DNA of 64,000 nucleotides from Microbacterium aurantiacum (lineage in GTDB: Bacteria > Actinomycetota > Actinomycetes > Actinomycetales > Microbacteriaceae): assembly GCF_002872075.1 (NCBI RefSeq), contig NZ_PGGU01000016.1:610508-674507 (forward strand), written 5' to 3'. A program made the translations under genes and the position numbers. Positions 25,135 to 33,990 of this stretch are shown piece by piece. The notes beneath the pieces are model-generated. The model searched no databases, had not been told where the DNA came from, and worked only from the letters and a program-made list of their open reading frames with translations. The number at the start of each line of letters is the position of its first letter. Within the stretch, counting starts at the first letter, position 1.

Positions 25135-25866
25135 CTAGGCACCGGCATCCGCCCCACCGGCATCCGCCCCACCGGCATCCGCCCCACCGGCATCCGCCCC
25201 ACCGGCATCCGTCGCGATCCGATAGCCGACCCCCGGGACCGTGAGGATCAGCCACGGCTCGCCCAGGCGCTTGCGCAGCGACGACACCGTGATGCGCACG
25301 GCGTTCGTGAACGGATCGGCGTTCTCGTCCCACGCGCGTTCCAGCAGCTCCTCCGCGCTGACGACGCCGCCGGCCGCATCGACCAGCACCTCCAGCACGG
25401 CGAACTGCTTGCGGGTCAGCGCGACATACCGGCCGTCGCGGAACACCTCGCGCCGGAACGGATCGAGACGGAGACCCGCGATCTCGTGGACCGGCGGGCG
25501 CGTGCGCACCCGACGGCGGTCGAGCGCGCGCAGCCGCAGCACGAGCTCGCGCATCTCGAACGGCTTGGTCAGGTAGTCGTCGGCACCCAGCTCGAACCCG
25601 GTCGCCTTGTCATCGAGACGATCGGCGGCCGTGAGCATCAGGATCGGGATGCCGCTGCCCGAGGCGACGATCCACTGGGCCACCTCGTCGCCCGAGGGCC
25701 CGGGGACGTCGCGATCGAGCACGGCGATGTCGTACGCGTTGATGCTCAGCTGCTCGAGTGCGGTGTCGCCGTCGCCGGCGATGTCGGATGCGATCGCCTC
25801 GAGCCGCAGCCCGTCGCGGATGGCCTCGGCGAGATAGAGCTCGTCCTCGACGATCAGCACACGCAT
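25135..25866 (-). CDS. OmpR-family response regulator
   Basis: A 243-residue two-domain regulator. The receiver domain has the acidic pocket VEDE near residue 7, phospho-acceptor aspartate in AVLDRD, and the conserved lysine in LTKPFEMRE; residues 125-220 form the winged helix ending GVGYRIAT. The last 25 residues are an unusual tail of ADAGG repeats encoded by a 15-bp tandem repeat. It is divergent from the VanY-like carboxypeptidase gene 88 bases away and is the natural regulator of the carboxypeptidase-racemase-ligase operon. Confidence 0.9.
   Translation of the reverse strand: MRVLIVEDELYLAEAIRDGLRLEAIASDIAGDGDTALEQLSINAYDIAVLDRDVPGPSGDEVAQWIVASGSGIPILMLTAADRLDDKATGFELGADDYLTKPFEMRELVLRLRALDRRRVRTRPPVHEIAGLRLDPFRREVFRDGRYVALTRKQFAVLEVLVDAAGGVVSAEELLERAWDENADPFTNAVRITVSSLRKRLGEPWLILTVPGVGYRIATDAGGADAGGADAGGADAGGADAGA
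25141..25211. repeat. 15-bp tandem repeat (4.7 copies) at a kinase/regulator junction
   Basis: ACCGGCATCCGCCCC repeats four times at 25141-25200 with a partial copy to 25211. On the minus strand it encodes the ADAGG repeats at the end of the response regulator; in another minus frame it reads MPVGR and runs into the kinase gene, giving one ATG per unit. Copy number could change without breaking either frame. Confidence 0.92.
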
Positions 25867-25954
25867 GGCTCAGATCCTACGCACCCGGGTATATCGGGAG
25901 CATATGGAAAAGCGCATACGGCAGGGCAACACGCGGATGCCTTGACTGGGGAAC

Positions 25955-26605
25955 ATGAACGACACCACTGCCCCCCGATTCCCCCGTCGGCGGATCGCCG
26001 CCGCCGGCATCGCGATCGGCCTCGTCGGTGCCGGAGTCTTCTTCACCCAGCAGGCGCTGGGCGAAGCTCCGCCCGGCACCCCCGGCGGCACCATCGCAGT
26101 CACCGGGGAGCCGGCGCTGGCACCGACCGATTCCACCCTTGCTCCGAGCGAAGCCGACGGCGTGATCCGAGACGACGCTCGGCCCTCGGTCTTCGACGAT
26201 CACCTTCCGGCGGTCAGCAAGCTCGATCCGGCTCTCCTCGAGGCGCTGCGGCGCGCGGCGACGGATGCCAGAGGAGACGGCGTCGAGTTCGAGGTCAACG
26301 GCGGATGGCGTTCGACCGCGTTGCAGGAGAAGCTGCTGGCCGACGCCGTCGCCCAGTACGGATCCATGGAGGAAGCGGCGCGCTGGGTGGCGTCGCCCAC
26401 GGGCTCGGCGCATGTGTCCGGCGAAGCGGTCGATCTGGGGCCGCTGAGCGCCCTCGACTGGCTGGCGCAGCACGGGGCGGACTACGGCCTCTGCCAGATC
26501 TACGCGAACGAGTCCTGGCACTACGAGTTGCGCCCCGAGGCGGTCGACGGAGGATGCCCAGCCATGTACGCCGATTCCAGCGAAGACCCGAGGATGAGCC
26601 GATGA
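25955..26605 (+). CDS. D-alanyl-D-alanine carboxypeptidase, M15/VanY family
   Basis: A 216-residue membrane-anchored zinc peptidase. A basic N-terminus and one hydrophobic segment (about residues 13-33) place the enzyme outside. The catalytic signature SAHVSGEAVD (SxHxxGxAxD) and the later SWHYELRP supply the zinc and base residues of VanY. In the family the enzyme removes the last D-Ala from peptidoglycan pentapeptides, lowering targets for vancomycin. Its stop overlaps the racemase start (ATGA). Divergent from a VanR-like regulator, it is part of a van-like operon. Confidence 0.88.
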   Translation: MNDTTAPRFPRRRIAAAGIAIGLVGAGVFFTQQALGEAPPGTPGGTIAVTGEPALAPTDSTLAPSEADGVIRDDARPSVFDDHLPAVSKLDPALLEALRRAATDARGDGVEFEVNGGWRSTALQEKLLADAVAQYGSMEEAARWVASPTGSAHVSGEAVDLGPLSALDWLAQHGADYGLCQIYANESWHYELRPEAVDGGCPAMYADSSEDPRMSR

Positions 26606-27750
26606 CGCTCTTCCGCAGCGCGTCAGCGATGACCGCGGCAGGATCCCGCCTGGACGGGCCGACTCTGCAGGTGCTGCCCGTCGCCGTCGCCGCGAACATC
26701 CGCCGAGTGCAGGCGAGGACAGACGCGCGGATCATGGCTGTCGTCAAGGCCGACGGCTACGGACACGGCGCTGTCACCGTGGCACGGGCGGCCGTCGCGG
26801 CCGGCGCCGAGCAGCTGGGCGTCACCGACATCGCCGAGGGCTCGGCGCTGCGAGCCGCGGGATTGACCGTGCCGATCCTGGCCTGGCTGCATCCCTCCGG
26901 CATCGACGCGGCGCGTGCGGCGGCCGACAGGATCGATGTGGCTGTGGGCTCGATCGACGAGCTGCGGCAGCTGATCGTGGATGCCGGGCCGCTCGGCGAT
27001 CCCGGCATCCGGGTGCACCTCGGCGTCGACACCGGAATGGCCCGTGGCGGATGCCCGAGCGAGCAGTGGGATGACTTCTTCCGCCTGGCGCGTGCCGGTC
27101 ATGGCCTCGGCCGGATCGAGGTGGTGGCCATCATGGGCCATCTGCCGCTGGCCGACCATGCCGACCCTGTCCACAACGCGGCGGCTGTCTCCCGGATGAA
27201 CGCCGCACGCGCGGCAGCTCGCGCCGCCGGCTTCGGGAGGCTGCTCGTGCACCTCGCCGCGACCTCCGGCGCGCTCACCGACCGGGCGACGCACTTCGGT
27301 CTGGTCCGGATCGGCGCGGGCCTGGTCGGCATCGACCCGTCGGGGACGGTCGCCCTCAGCGGCGCATCGCGGCTGACCGCGCCGATCGTGCACACCTCGT
27401 TGGCCCCGAAAGGCACGCCGGTCGGATACGGCGGCATCCATGTGACCGACCGCGAGACCCATCTGAGCGTGATCGGACTCGGCTACGCCGACGGAATCCC
27501 GCGCGGGCTGTCGGCGAATGCCGCCGTCGAGATCGGCGGGCGGCGGCACCGGATCGTCGGCCGGGTATCGATGGACCAGATCGTGATCGACACCGGCGCC
27601 GAGGCCTTTCCGCACGGCACGATCGCCACCGTTTTCGGCCCCGACGGGGGAGCCGTGCCGAGCATCCATGAATGGGCCGACTGGGCCGCAACCATCCCGC
27701 ACACGATCGTCACCGGCATCGGGCCGCGAGTGAAGAGGAGCATCGCATGA
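26602..27750 (+). CDS. alr: Alanine racemase
   Basis: A 382-residue PLP enzyme of fold type III. The PLP lysine lies in AVVKADGYGHGA near residue 50 and the opposite catalytic tyrosine in VGYGGIHV; the C-terminal GYADGIPRGLS and GRVSMDQ are standard. It interconverts L- and D-alanine for peptidoglycan. Unlike VanT serine racemases it has no membrane domain, so D-alanine is the likely product. ATGA overlaps join it to the carboxypeptidase before and the ligase after. It could be a second, regulated copy beside a housekeeping alr elsewhere (not visible here). Confidence 0.9.
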   Translation: MTLFRSASAMTAAGSRLDGPTLQVLPVAVAANIRRVQARTDARIMAVVKADGYGHGAVTVARAAVAAGAEQLGVTDIAEGSALRAAGLTVPILAWLHPSGIDAARAAADRIDVAVGSIDELRQLIVDAGPLGDPGIRVHLGVDTGMARGGCPSEQWDDFFRLARAGHGLGRIEVVAIMGHLPLADHADPVHNAAAVSRMNAARAAARAAGFGRLLVHLAATSGALTDRATHFGLVRIGAGLVGIDPSGTVALSGASRLTAPIVHTSLAPKGTPVGYGGIHVTDRETHLSVIGLGYADGIPRGLSANAAVEIGGRRHRIVGRVSMDQIVIDTGAEAFPHGTIATVFGPDGGAVPSIHEWADWAATIPHTIVTGIGPRVKRSIA

Positions 27751-28730
27751 ACGAAAACGTCCTGGTCATCGGAGGCGGACAGAACTCCGAGCATGAAGTG
27801 TCCCTCGCGTCAGCGGCGGCGGTCGGCAGCGCGCTGCGATCGCGCGGCTTCGAGGTCACCGCCGTGACGATCGCCCGCGACGGCACCTGGATCGAGGAAG
27901 GCATCGCGCTCGGCGCTGGGGCGGCCGGGTCGCTCGCCGCCGCCGTCGCGCTGATCGGCCGCGCGGACGTCGTGTTCCCCGCGGTGCATGGCGCGCTCGG
28001 CGAAGACGGCGCACTCGCTTCGCTGTGCGCGCTCGCACACACGCCGGTGGTCGGGTCAGGGCCGGGCACGGGGGCGATCGGCATGGACAAGTGGGTGACG
28101 AAGCTGGTGGCGGGAGCCGCAGGCATCAGCACCGCACCCGGGATCCTGATCCGGGCCGACGACATCGACGACCTCGAGTTCGACGAAGATGTCGTCGTCA
28201 AGCCGGTGTCGGCCGGCTCCAGCTACGGCGTGACCCTGGTGCGCGAAGCCGCGCTCCTGCGTCCTGCGTTGCGCACCGCGGCCGAGTACGACCGGCGCAT
28301 CCTCGTGGAGCGTGTGATGCGCGGACGGGAGATCGACGTCGCCGTGCTGCGCGACGCCGACGGGACGGTCTGGGCGCCGCCCCCGCTGGAGATCCACGCG
28401 GAGGGCCTGTTCGACACCGCGGCGAAGTACGACGGATCCGCGCGGTTCACGGTGCCGGCGGTGCTGGGCGAGGCGGATCGGCGCGCGCTGACGGGGGCAG
28501 CTCTGACGATGTTCGAGGCGCTCGGGTGCGCAGGAGTCGCCCGGATGGACTTCTTCCTCACCGACGACGGTCCGGTGCTGAACGAGGTCAACACGATGCC
28601 GGGGATGACTGCGGCGTCTCAGGTGCCGAGGATGTTCCAGGCCGCCGGGGTGGCGTACCCCGATCTCGTGGCCCGGCTGGTGGCCGGTGCTGTGGTGCCG
28701 GTGCGGGATGCCGCGCCGAACCTCGCGTGA
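27747..28730 (+). CDS. ddl: D-alanine--D-alanine ligase family protein
   Basis: A 327-residue ATP-grasp ligase. It has the N-terminal GGGQNSEHEVSL (E-x-E-V-S), FPAVHGALGEDGAL, the ATP loop KPVSAGSSYGV, and the C-terminal FNEVN-type motif here LNEVNTMPGMT. The omega loop keeps the lysine-tyrosine pair (AAKYDG) typical of D-Ala-D-Ala ligases, and the histidine pattern of D-Ala-D-Lac ligases is absent, so a D-Ala-D-Ala product is more likely, with D-Ala-D-Ser not excluded. Translationally coupled to alr. Confidence 0.88.
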   Translation: MNENVLVIGGGQNSEHEVSLASAAAVGSALRSRGFEVTAVTIARDGTWIEEGIALGAGAAGSLAAAVALIGRADVVFPAVHGALGEDGALASLCALAHTPVVGSGPGTGAIGMDKWVTKLVAGAAGISTAPGILIRADDIDDLEFDEDVVVKPVSAGSSYGVTLVREAALLRPALRTAAEYDRRILVERVMRGREIDVAVLRDADGTVWAPPPLEIHAEGLFDTAAKYDGSARFTVPAVLGEADRRALTGAALTMFEALGCAGVARMDFFLTDDGPVLNEVNTMPGMTAASQVPRMFQAAGVAYPDLVARLVAGAVVPVRDAAPNLA

Positions 28731-28773
28731 GCCGAACATGACGCTCGGTTTCGCACCGGAACTTCGCACTGGA

Positions 28774-28792
28774 TAGGGTAGGCATACCTAAC
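28774..28792. promoter_or_regulatory. Iron box (DtxR/IdeR/DmdR type) before desA
   Basis: TAGGGTAGGCATACCTAAC at 28774-28792 fits the 19-bp palindromic iron-box consensus with core GGTAGGC-ACCTAA. The site overlaps a plausible -10 (TAGGGT) and ends 16 bases before desA, so iron-loaded repressor would shut off siderophore synthesis. Confidence 0.72.
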
Positions 28793-28808
28793 TTAAGGGG
28801 ATGCCTGA

Positions 28809-30269
28809 ATGTCGGAGTTGCTCACCTCGTCCACCGTCGACCAGTATCGATCGCTGATCGCACAGACGTCGTCTCGAGTCGCCGCGCGGTTCGCCGAGAC
28901 CGCAAAGCCGGCCTCGGGGGCGTCTCGCGCCGACCTGCAGCGCCTGGTCGACGCGGTCGATCTGGCGGGGTCCGGAGTCGGCGGCTCATCGGCGATCGAG
29001 GAGATCGACGAGCTGTTCCTCGCCCACGCGGTGTGGTTCCATCACCCCGCGTACGCGGCGCACCTGAACTGCCCCGTGGCGCTGCCGGCGGTGGCCGCCG
29101 AGAGCGTCCTCGCGGCGGTGAACACCTCCGTCGACACCTACGACCAGTCGACCGTCGGAACCCTGATGGAGCGCCGGCTCATCGAGGTGGCCGCCGGATG
29201 GGTGGGCTTCGCCGCCGGCGACGGGGTCTTCACCTCAGGTGGCACGCAGTCGAACATGCACGCGCTGTTCCTCGCCCGTGAGGCGGCCGTCGCTCAGCTC
29301 GACGAGCCGCGATCGATCGCTCTCTCGCGCATGGTCGTGTTCGCGACCGCATCCAGTCATTTCAGCGTGGGCAAATCGGCGCTGCTGCTCGGTCTCGCAG
29401 ACGATGCGGTGATCGAGGTCGCGGACGACGGCGACGGACGGATGCTCCCGACAGCTCTCGACGCCGCCATAGCCGCAGCCACGGCGGAAGGGCGCGTGCC
29501 GATGGCCGTCGTCGCCACCGGCGGCACGACCGACCGCGGAGTTATCGACCCGATCGCGCGGATCGCAGAGGTGTGCGACGCGCACGGCGTCTGGCTCCAC
29601 GTCGACGCGGCCTACGGCTGCGGGCTCCTCGTCTCGCAGCGCCGCCGGCACCTGCTCACCGGGATCGACCGGGCGAGGTCGGTGACCGTCGACTTCCACA
29701 AGAGCTTCTTCCAGCCGGTCTCCTCGAGCGCGCTCCTGGTGCGTGAACCCCGCGACCTCGCGGCGGGGGCGTGGCACGCCGACTACCTCAACCCGCTCGA
29801 GAACGACGAGCCGAACCAGGTCGACAAGTCGCTGCAGACCACTCGGCGCTTCGACGCGCTGAAGCTGTGGGTGTCGCTGCGCGCGATCGGGCCCGACCGC
29901 ATCGGTGAGATGTTCGACACCGTCATCGATCTCGCGGCCGAGGTCGGCGACGTCGTCGACGACGACCCGGAGTTCGAGCTCATCGGCCGATCGCAGCTGA
30001 GCACTGTGCTGTTCCGCGTCCGTCCCGACGGCGCGTCTCCTGCGGAACAGGATGCCCTCGTCGCCGGGGTGCGTCGCGTGCTCTTCGAATCGGGGCGCGC
30101 GCTGGTCGCGAAGACGGTCATCGACGGGCGGCCGTGCCTCAAGCTGACGCTGCTCAACCCCGAGACCACGCTCGACGACGTGCGTGCGATCCTCGCGATG
30201 GTGAAGGATGCCGCCTCGACGCTGGCGAGCATCGACGACGAACTCGAGCTGGTCGGAGCGGACGCATGA
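28809..30269 (+). CDS. desA: PLP-dependent lysine/diamine-precursor decarboxylase (DesA-like)
   Basis: A 486-residue group II decarboxylase. The PLP lysine lies in VTVDFHKSFFQP near residue 300, with the upstream HVDAAYG and the substrate-region SGGTQSNMHALF. In desferrioxamine synthesis DesA decarboxylates lysine to cadaverine. AAGGGG eight bases upstream supports ATG 28809. It begins an iron-box-controlled operon of decarboxylase, N-hydroxylase, acyltransferase and NIS synthetase, the order known from Streptomyces desABCD. Ornithine or diaminobutyrate as substrate cannot be ruled out from sequence. Confidence 0.88.
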   Translation: MSELLTSSTVDQYRSLIAQTSSRVAARFAETAKPASGASRADLQRLVDAVDLAGSGVGGSSAIEEIDELFLAHAVWFHHPAYAAHLNCPVALPAVAAESVLAAVNTSVDTYDQSTVGTLMERRLIEVAAGWVGFAAGDGVFTSGGTQSNMHALFLAREAAVAQLDEPRSIALSRMVVFATASSHFSVGKSALLLGLADDAVIEVADDGDGRMLPTALDAAIAAATAEGRVPMAVVATGGTTDRGVIDPIARIAEVCDAHGVWLHVDAAYGCGLLVSQRRRHLLTGIDRARSVTVDFHKSFFQPVSSSALLVREPRDLAAGAWHADYLNPLENDEPNQVDKSLQTTRRFDALKLWVSLRAIGPDRIGEMFDTVIDLAAEVGDVVDDDPEFELIGRSQLSTVLFRVRPDGASPAEQDALVAGVRRVLFESGRALVAKTVIDGRPCLKLTLLNPETTLDDVRAILAMVKDAASTLASIDDELELVGADA

Positions 30270-31609
30270 GCGGCCACGTCCACGACAGCGGCCACATCCA
30301 CGATCTCGTCGGCGTCGGCATCGGTCCGTTCAACCTGGGACTCGCGTGCCTCGCGCATCCGACCGGGCTCGACGCTGTGTTCCTCGACCGGGAAGACGGA
30401 TTCCGGTGGCATCACGGCATGATGATCGAGGGTGCGACCATCCAGGTGCCGTTCCTCGCCGATCTCGTGACGATGGCCGATCCGACGTCGGAGTTCTCGT
30501 TCCTCAACTGGCTCAAGCACACCGGACGGCTCTACCCCTTCTACATTCGCGAGAGCTTCTACGCCCTGCGCGCCGAGTACGACGCGTATTGCCGCTGGGC
30601 CGCGAGCCGGCTGCCCGATCTGTGGTGGAACCACGAGGTGGTCGCGATCGAGCACGATGAGACCGAAGACGTGTACACCGTGCGCGCGATGCGCACCGAC
30701 ACGGGCGAGGAGCGCACGCTCCGCGCCCGGCACGTCGTGGTCGGAGTCGGCACCCGCCCCTCCGTGCCCAAGGAGCTGCGCGACGTCGCAGGCCACGCCG
30801 TGCACAGCTCGGAGTACATGGAGCGCCGCGACGAGCTGCGCTCCACGGACTCGATCACCGTGGTCGGCAGCGGGCAGTCGGCGGCGGAGATCTACCGTGA
30901 CCTGCTCGACGGGGCCCGCGACGGCGGCTACCGCCTCGACTGGATCACGCGCTCGCCGCGGTTCTTCCCGATGGAGTACACCAAGCTCACGCTGGAGATG
31001 ACCTCTCCCGAGTACACCGACCACTTCCACGCACTCCCGATCGGGCTGCGTCAGCACCTCGGCCGCGAGCAGCGGAGCCTGTACAAGGGCATCTCCGCCG
31101 ACCTCGTCGACGACATCTACGACACGCTGTACCGGCTCAGTGTCGACGGCCCGGTGCCGACGACGCTGCTGACCGACACCGAGGTGACCGCTGCCGAGTG
31201 GGACGGCAGTCGCTACCGGCTCAGCCTGCGGCATGCCCAGCTCGGCCAGGATCACGAGCGCGAGACCGCATCGCTGATCCTCGCGACCGGGTATGCGGCC
31301 GAGACGCCGCCGTTCCTGGCCGGCGTCGCCGACCGTCTCGACTGGGACGCACTCGGCCGGCTCGACGTCGCCCGCGACTACAGCGTCGACGGCGGCCGTG
31401 GCCGGATCTTCGTGCAGAACGGCGAGGAGCACACCCACGGTCTGACCGCGCCGGACCTCGGATTCGGGGCGTGGCGCAACTCCTCGATCCTCGCGTCGAT
31501 CATCGGGCGTGAGGTCTATCCGATCGAGCGGCGCATCGCGTTCCAGGAGTTCGGGATCCCCCAGGATGCGACGCTCGCGGCACGACCGGAAGCGGAAGCG
31601 GCACGATGA
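30266..31609 (+). CDS. desB: Diamine/lysine N-monooxygenase (DesB-like)
   Basis: A 447-residue flavin monooxygenase of the IucD/SidA/PvdA family. FAD binding is in VGVGIGPFNLGLACLA, NADPH binding in TVVGSGQSAAEIYRDL, and the C-terminal GFGAWRNSSILASIIG matches the family. It hydroxylates the amino group of a diamine, forming the N-hydroxy part of hydroxamates. ATGA overlaps both neighbours. Next to desA it is expected to act on cadaverine. Confidence 0.9.
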   Translation: MSGHVHDSGHIHDLVGVGIGPFNLGLACLAHPTGLDAVFLDREDGFRWHHGMMIEGATIQVPFLADLVTMADPTSEFSFLNWLKHTGRLYPFYIRESFYALRAEYDAYCRWAASRLPDLWWNHEVVAIEHDETEDVYTVRAMRTDTGEERTLRARHVVVGVGTRPSVPKELRDVAGHAVHSSEYMERRDELRSTDSITVVGSGQSAAEIYRDLLDGARDGGYRLDWITRSPRFFPMEYTKLTLEMTSPEYTDHFHALPIGLRQHLGREQRSLYKGISADLVDDIYDTLYRLSVDGPVPTTLLTDTEVTAAEWDGSRYRLSLRHAQLGQDHERETASLILATGYAAETPPFLAGVADRLDWDALGRLDVARDYSVDGGRGRIFVQNGEEHTHGLTAPDLGFGAWRNSSILASIIGREVYPIERRIAFQEFGIPQDATLAARPEAEAAR

Positions 31610-32211
31610 CCGTCGCCACGGATTTGTCCGTCGCGCTCATCGCCGCCGATCCGAGACGCGACGCGGCGGTGCTGCGCGCATGGCTCGCCGATCCGCACTC
31701 GGCGTTCTGGGGCATGGCCGACCTCGACACCGTCGCGGTCGTCGCCTATCTCGACGGCATCCTGGCGCATCCGGCACAGGACGCCTGGCTCGGCCTGGTC
31801 GACGGCATCTCCGCCTTCTACGCCGAGACCTACGATCCGTCCCGCGTGCTGCTGACCGACGTCCACGATGCGCTCCCCGGCGACCTCGGCATGCACGTGC
31901 TGATCTCACCACCGGTGGGCGAACCCCGGCACGGTCTCACCGATGCCGTCTTCGCGGCCGTGATGGCCTGGTGCTTCGACGAGCTCGGTGCGCAGCGAGT
32001 GGTCGTGGAACCGGATGCGCGCAACGATCGCATCCGCCGGAAGAACGTGCGCGCCGGTTTCACCGAGCTGCGCCTGGTGACCGTCGACGACGGCGGCCAC
32101 ACCAAGACCGCGATGCTGTCGGTGTGCACGCGCGCCGCCTTCGCCGCATCCGACCTCGGCTCCCTCCAGCCGGCACACCGTGAACGACCCGAAAGAGGAG
32201 GCCGCGCATGA
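31606..32211 (+). CDS. desC: Siderophore hydroxamate acyltransferase (DesC-like, GNAT/IucB type)
   Basis: A 201-residue acyltransferase of the IucB/RhbD/DesC type. The N-terminal AWLADPHSAFWGM motif and the C-terminal VVVEPDARNDRIRRKNVRAGF, the acyl-CoA binding region of this GNAT subgroup, are both present. In desferrioxamine synthesis DesC adds succinyl (or acetyl) from CoA to N-hydroxycadaverine. Coupled to DesB and DesD by ATGA overlaps. The choice of acyl donor is not predictable. Confidence 0.88.
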   Translation: MTVATDLSVALIAADPRRDAAVLRAWLADPHSAFWGMADLDTVAVVAYLDGILAHPAQDAWLGLVDGISAFYAETYDPSRVLLTDVHDALPGDLGMHVLISPPVGEPRHGLTDAVFAAVMAWCFDELGAQRVVVEPDARNDRIRRKNVRAGFTELRLVTVDDGGHTKTAMLSVCTRAAFAASDLGSLQPAHRERPERGGRA

Positions 32212-33986
32212 GCGCCCCCGCCGACCACCTGACCCCCCACGCGCTCGAGCGCGCGCAGCGCCATCTCGTCGCCAAGGCCATCGCCGAGTTCAGCCATGAG
32301 CGGCTGATCACCCCGGAGGCGCACGACGGGGGATGGCGACTGCCGGTTCCCGCCGGAGACGTCGAGTACCGGTTCGAGGCCGTCCGCACGGCGCTGGAGC
32401 ACTGGATCATCGACGAGGACAGCATCCGCCGCGTCGTCGGCGGGAGTGTCACGGCTCTGGACGCGCAGATGCTCATCCTCGAGCTCCAGCCGCTGCTCGG
32501 CCTGTCCGACGAGCTGCTGCCGCTCTACCTCGAGGAGATCGCCTCGACCCTGGCCGGCGCGATGTTCAAGATCGCGCAGGGAGGGCCGACGGCGGATGCT
32601 CTGGCCGACGCCGACTTCCAGACCGTCGAGGCGGCGATGACCGAGGGGCACCCGGGCTTCGTCGCCAACAACGGCCGCATCGGCTTCGGCGTCGCCGACC
32701 ATGCGGCGTTCGCCCCCGAGGCGGGTCGCCCGTTCCGTCTGGTCTGGGTCGCCGCGCGCCGGTCGGCTTCGCACCTGGCCCTCGGTGCGGGGCTCGATGA
32801 GGAGACGCTGCTCGCCGGTGAGCTGAGCTCCGGCGAGCGTGAGCGTTTCGCCTCTCGGCTTGCCGACGTCGGCGAGGATCCGGGCGACTTCCATCTGCTG
32901 CCGGTGCATCCGTGGCAGTGGGAGAACCGGGTGGCGATCACGTTCGCTCCCGACCTGGCGCGCCGCGACCTCGTGCTGATCGGCGAGAGCGACGACGAGT
33001 ACCGCGCGCAGCAGTCGGTGCGGACGATGTTCAACGCCACGCATCTGAAGCGGCACTATGTGAAGACCGCACTCGCGGTGCAGAACATGGGGTTCCTCCG
33101 CGGGCTGTCGCCCGCCTACATGCGGGTGACGCCGGCGATCAACGACTGGGTCGCCGATCTCGTCGCGGGCGACGCGACGCTGCGCGACGCCGGGTTCCGC
33201 GTACTGCGGGAGCGCGCGTCGATCGGCTACACCGGCGACGCCTATCACCGCACCCCGGAGCCGTCGGCGCACCGCAAGATGCTCGCGGCCCTCTGGCGGG
33301 AGAGCCCGATGCCGCTGATCACCGGATCGCAGCAGCTGGCCACGATGGCCGCGCTGCTGCACCGCGACCACCAGGGCGCCTCCATGGTCACGTCGCTCAT
33401 CCGGGCATCCGGCCGTCCGGCGGCGGAGTGGGTGCGGGCCTATCTCCGCGCGTACCTGCGCCCGATCGTGCACTGCCTGCTCGCGCACGACCTCGCGTTC
33501 ATGCCGCACGGCGAGAACCTCATCCTCATCCTCGACGACCATGTGCCCACCGGTGTCTTCATGAAGGACATCGGCGAGGAGATCGCCCTGCTCGCCGAGC
33601 GGGCGGTTCCCGACGCCATCCGCCGGACCGTGTCGCCGGTCGATGACCAGGAGAAGGCGCTCGCGATCTTCACCGATGTCTTCGACGGCGTGCTGCGCCA
33701 CCTCGCGGGCATCCTGCACGTCGACGGGACGCTGCCCGAGACCGACTTCTGGCGCATCGTCGCCGAGACCGTCGACGAGCATGCCGCCGACCACCCGGGC
33801 CTGGACTCTCTCGTCGATCTGCGGGCCGACTCGTTCGCGCACTCGTGCCTCAACCGGCTCCAGCTGCGCAACACCCTGCGCATGGTCGACCTCGCCGACC
33901 AGTCGGCATCGCTGATGTACGCGGGCACCCTGGCGAACCCGATCGGGCGGGCACGGATCCCGCAGCTCGCTCCCGTGGGAGGCTGA
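32208..33986 (+). CDS. desD: IucA/IucC-family NRPS-independent siderophore synthetase (DesD-like)
   Basis: A 592-residue NIS synthetase. The conserved LLPVHPWQWENRV core, HLKRHYVKTALAV, and the ferric reductase/FhuF-like C-terminal zone are typical. With ATP it joins hydroxamate monomers into linear or cyclic oligomers such as desferrioxamine. AGGAGG precedes ATG 32208, which overlaps the desC stop. Length matches DesD (about 590). It completes a desABCD pathway that makes a desferrioxamine- or bisucaberin-like siderophore. Confidence 0.92.
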   Translation: MSAPADHLTPHALERAQRHLVAKAIAEFSHERLITPEAHDGGWRLPVPAGDVEYRFEAVRTALEHWIIDEDSIRRVVGGSVTALDAQMLILELQPLLGLSDELLPLYLEEIASTLAGAMFKIAQGGPTADALADADFQTVEAAMTEGHPGFVANNGRIGFGVADHAAFAPEAGRPFRLVWVAARRSASHLALGAGLDEETLLAGELSSGERERFASRLADVGEDPGDFHLLPVHPWQWENRVAITFAPDLARRDLVLIGESDDEYRAQQSVRTMFNATHLKRHYVKTALAVQNMGFLRGLSPAYMRVTPAINDWVADLVAGDATLRDAGFRVLRERASIGYTGDAYHRTPEPSAHRKMLAALWRESPMPLITGSQQLATMAALLHRDHQGASMVTSLIRASGRPAAEWVRAYLRAYLRPIVHCLLAHDLAFMPHGENLILILDDHVPTGVFMKDIGEEIALLAERAVPDAIRRTVSPVDDQEKALAIFTDVFDGVLRHLAGILHVDGTLPETDFWRIVAETVDEHAADHPGLDSLVDLRADSFAHSCLNRLQLRNTLRMVDLADQSASLMYAGTLANPIGRARIPQLAPVGG

Positions 33987-33990
33987 CGGG

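Noticed and set aside
25125..25208. Kinase start in the MPVGR repeats as the main start
   Set aside because: No ribosome site is seen before these ATGs and they lie within the regulator gene; kept as an alternative only.
25141..25211. CRISPR-like array
   Set aside because: Units are 15 bp without spacers and lie in coding sequence; it is a plain tandem repeat.
25108..26601. Upstream in-frame extension of the alanine racemase
   Set aside because: It would overlap the response regulator and VanY genes; ATG 26602 overlaps the VanY stop and begins the family sequence.
27747..28730. D-Ala-D-Lac (VanA/VanB-type) ligase
   Set aside because: The omega loop has the lysine-tyrosine pair of D-Ala-D-Ala ligases, and no VanH dehydrogenase is encoded nearby.
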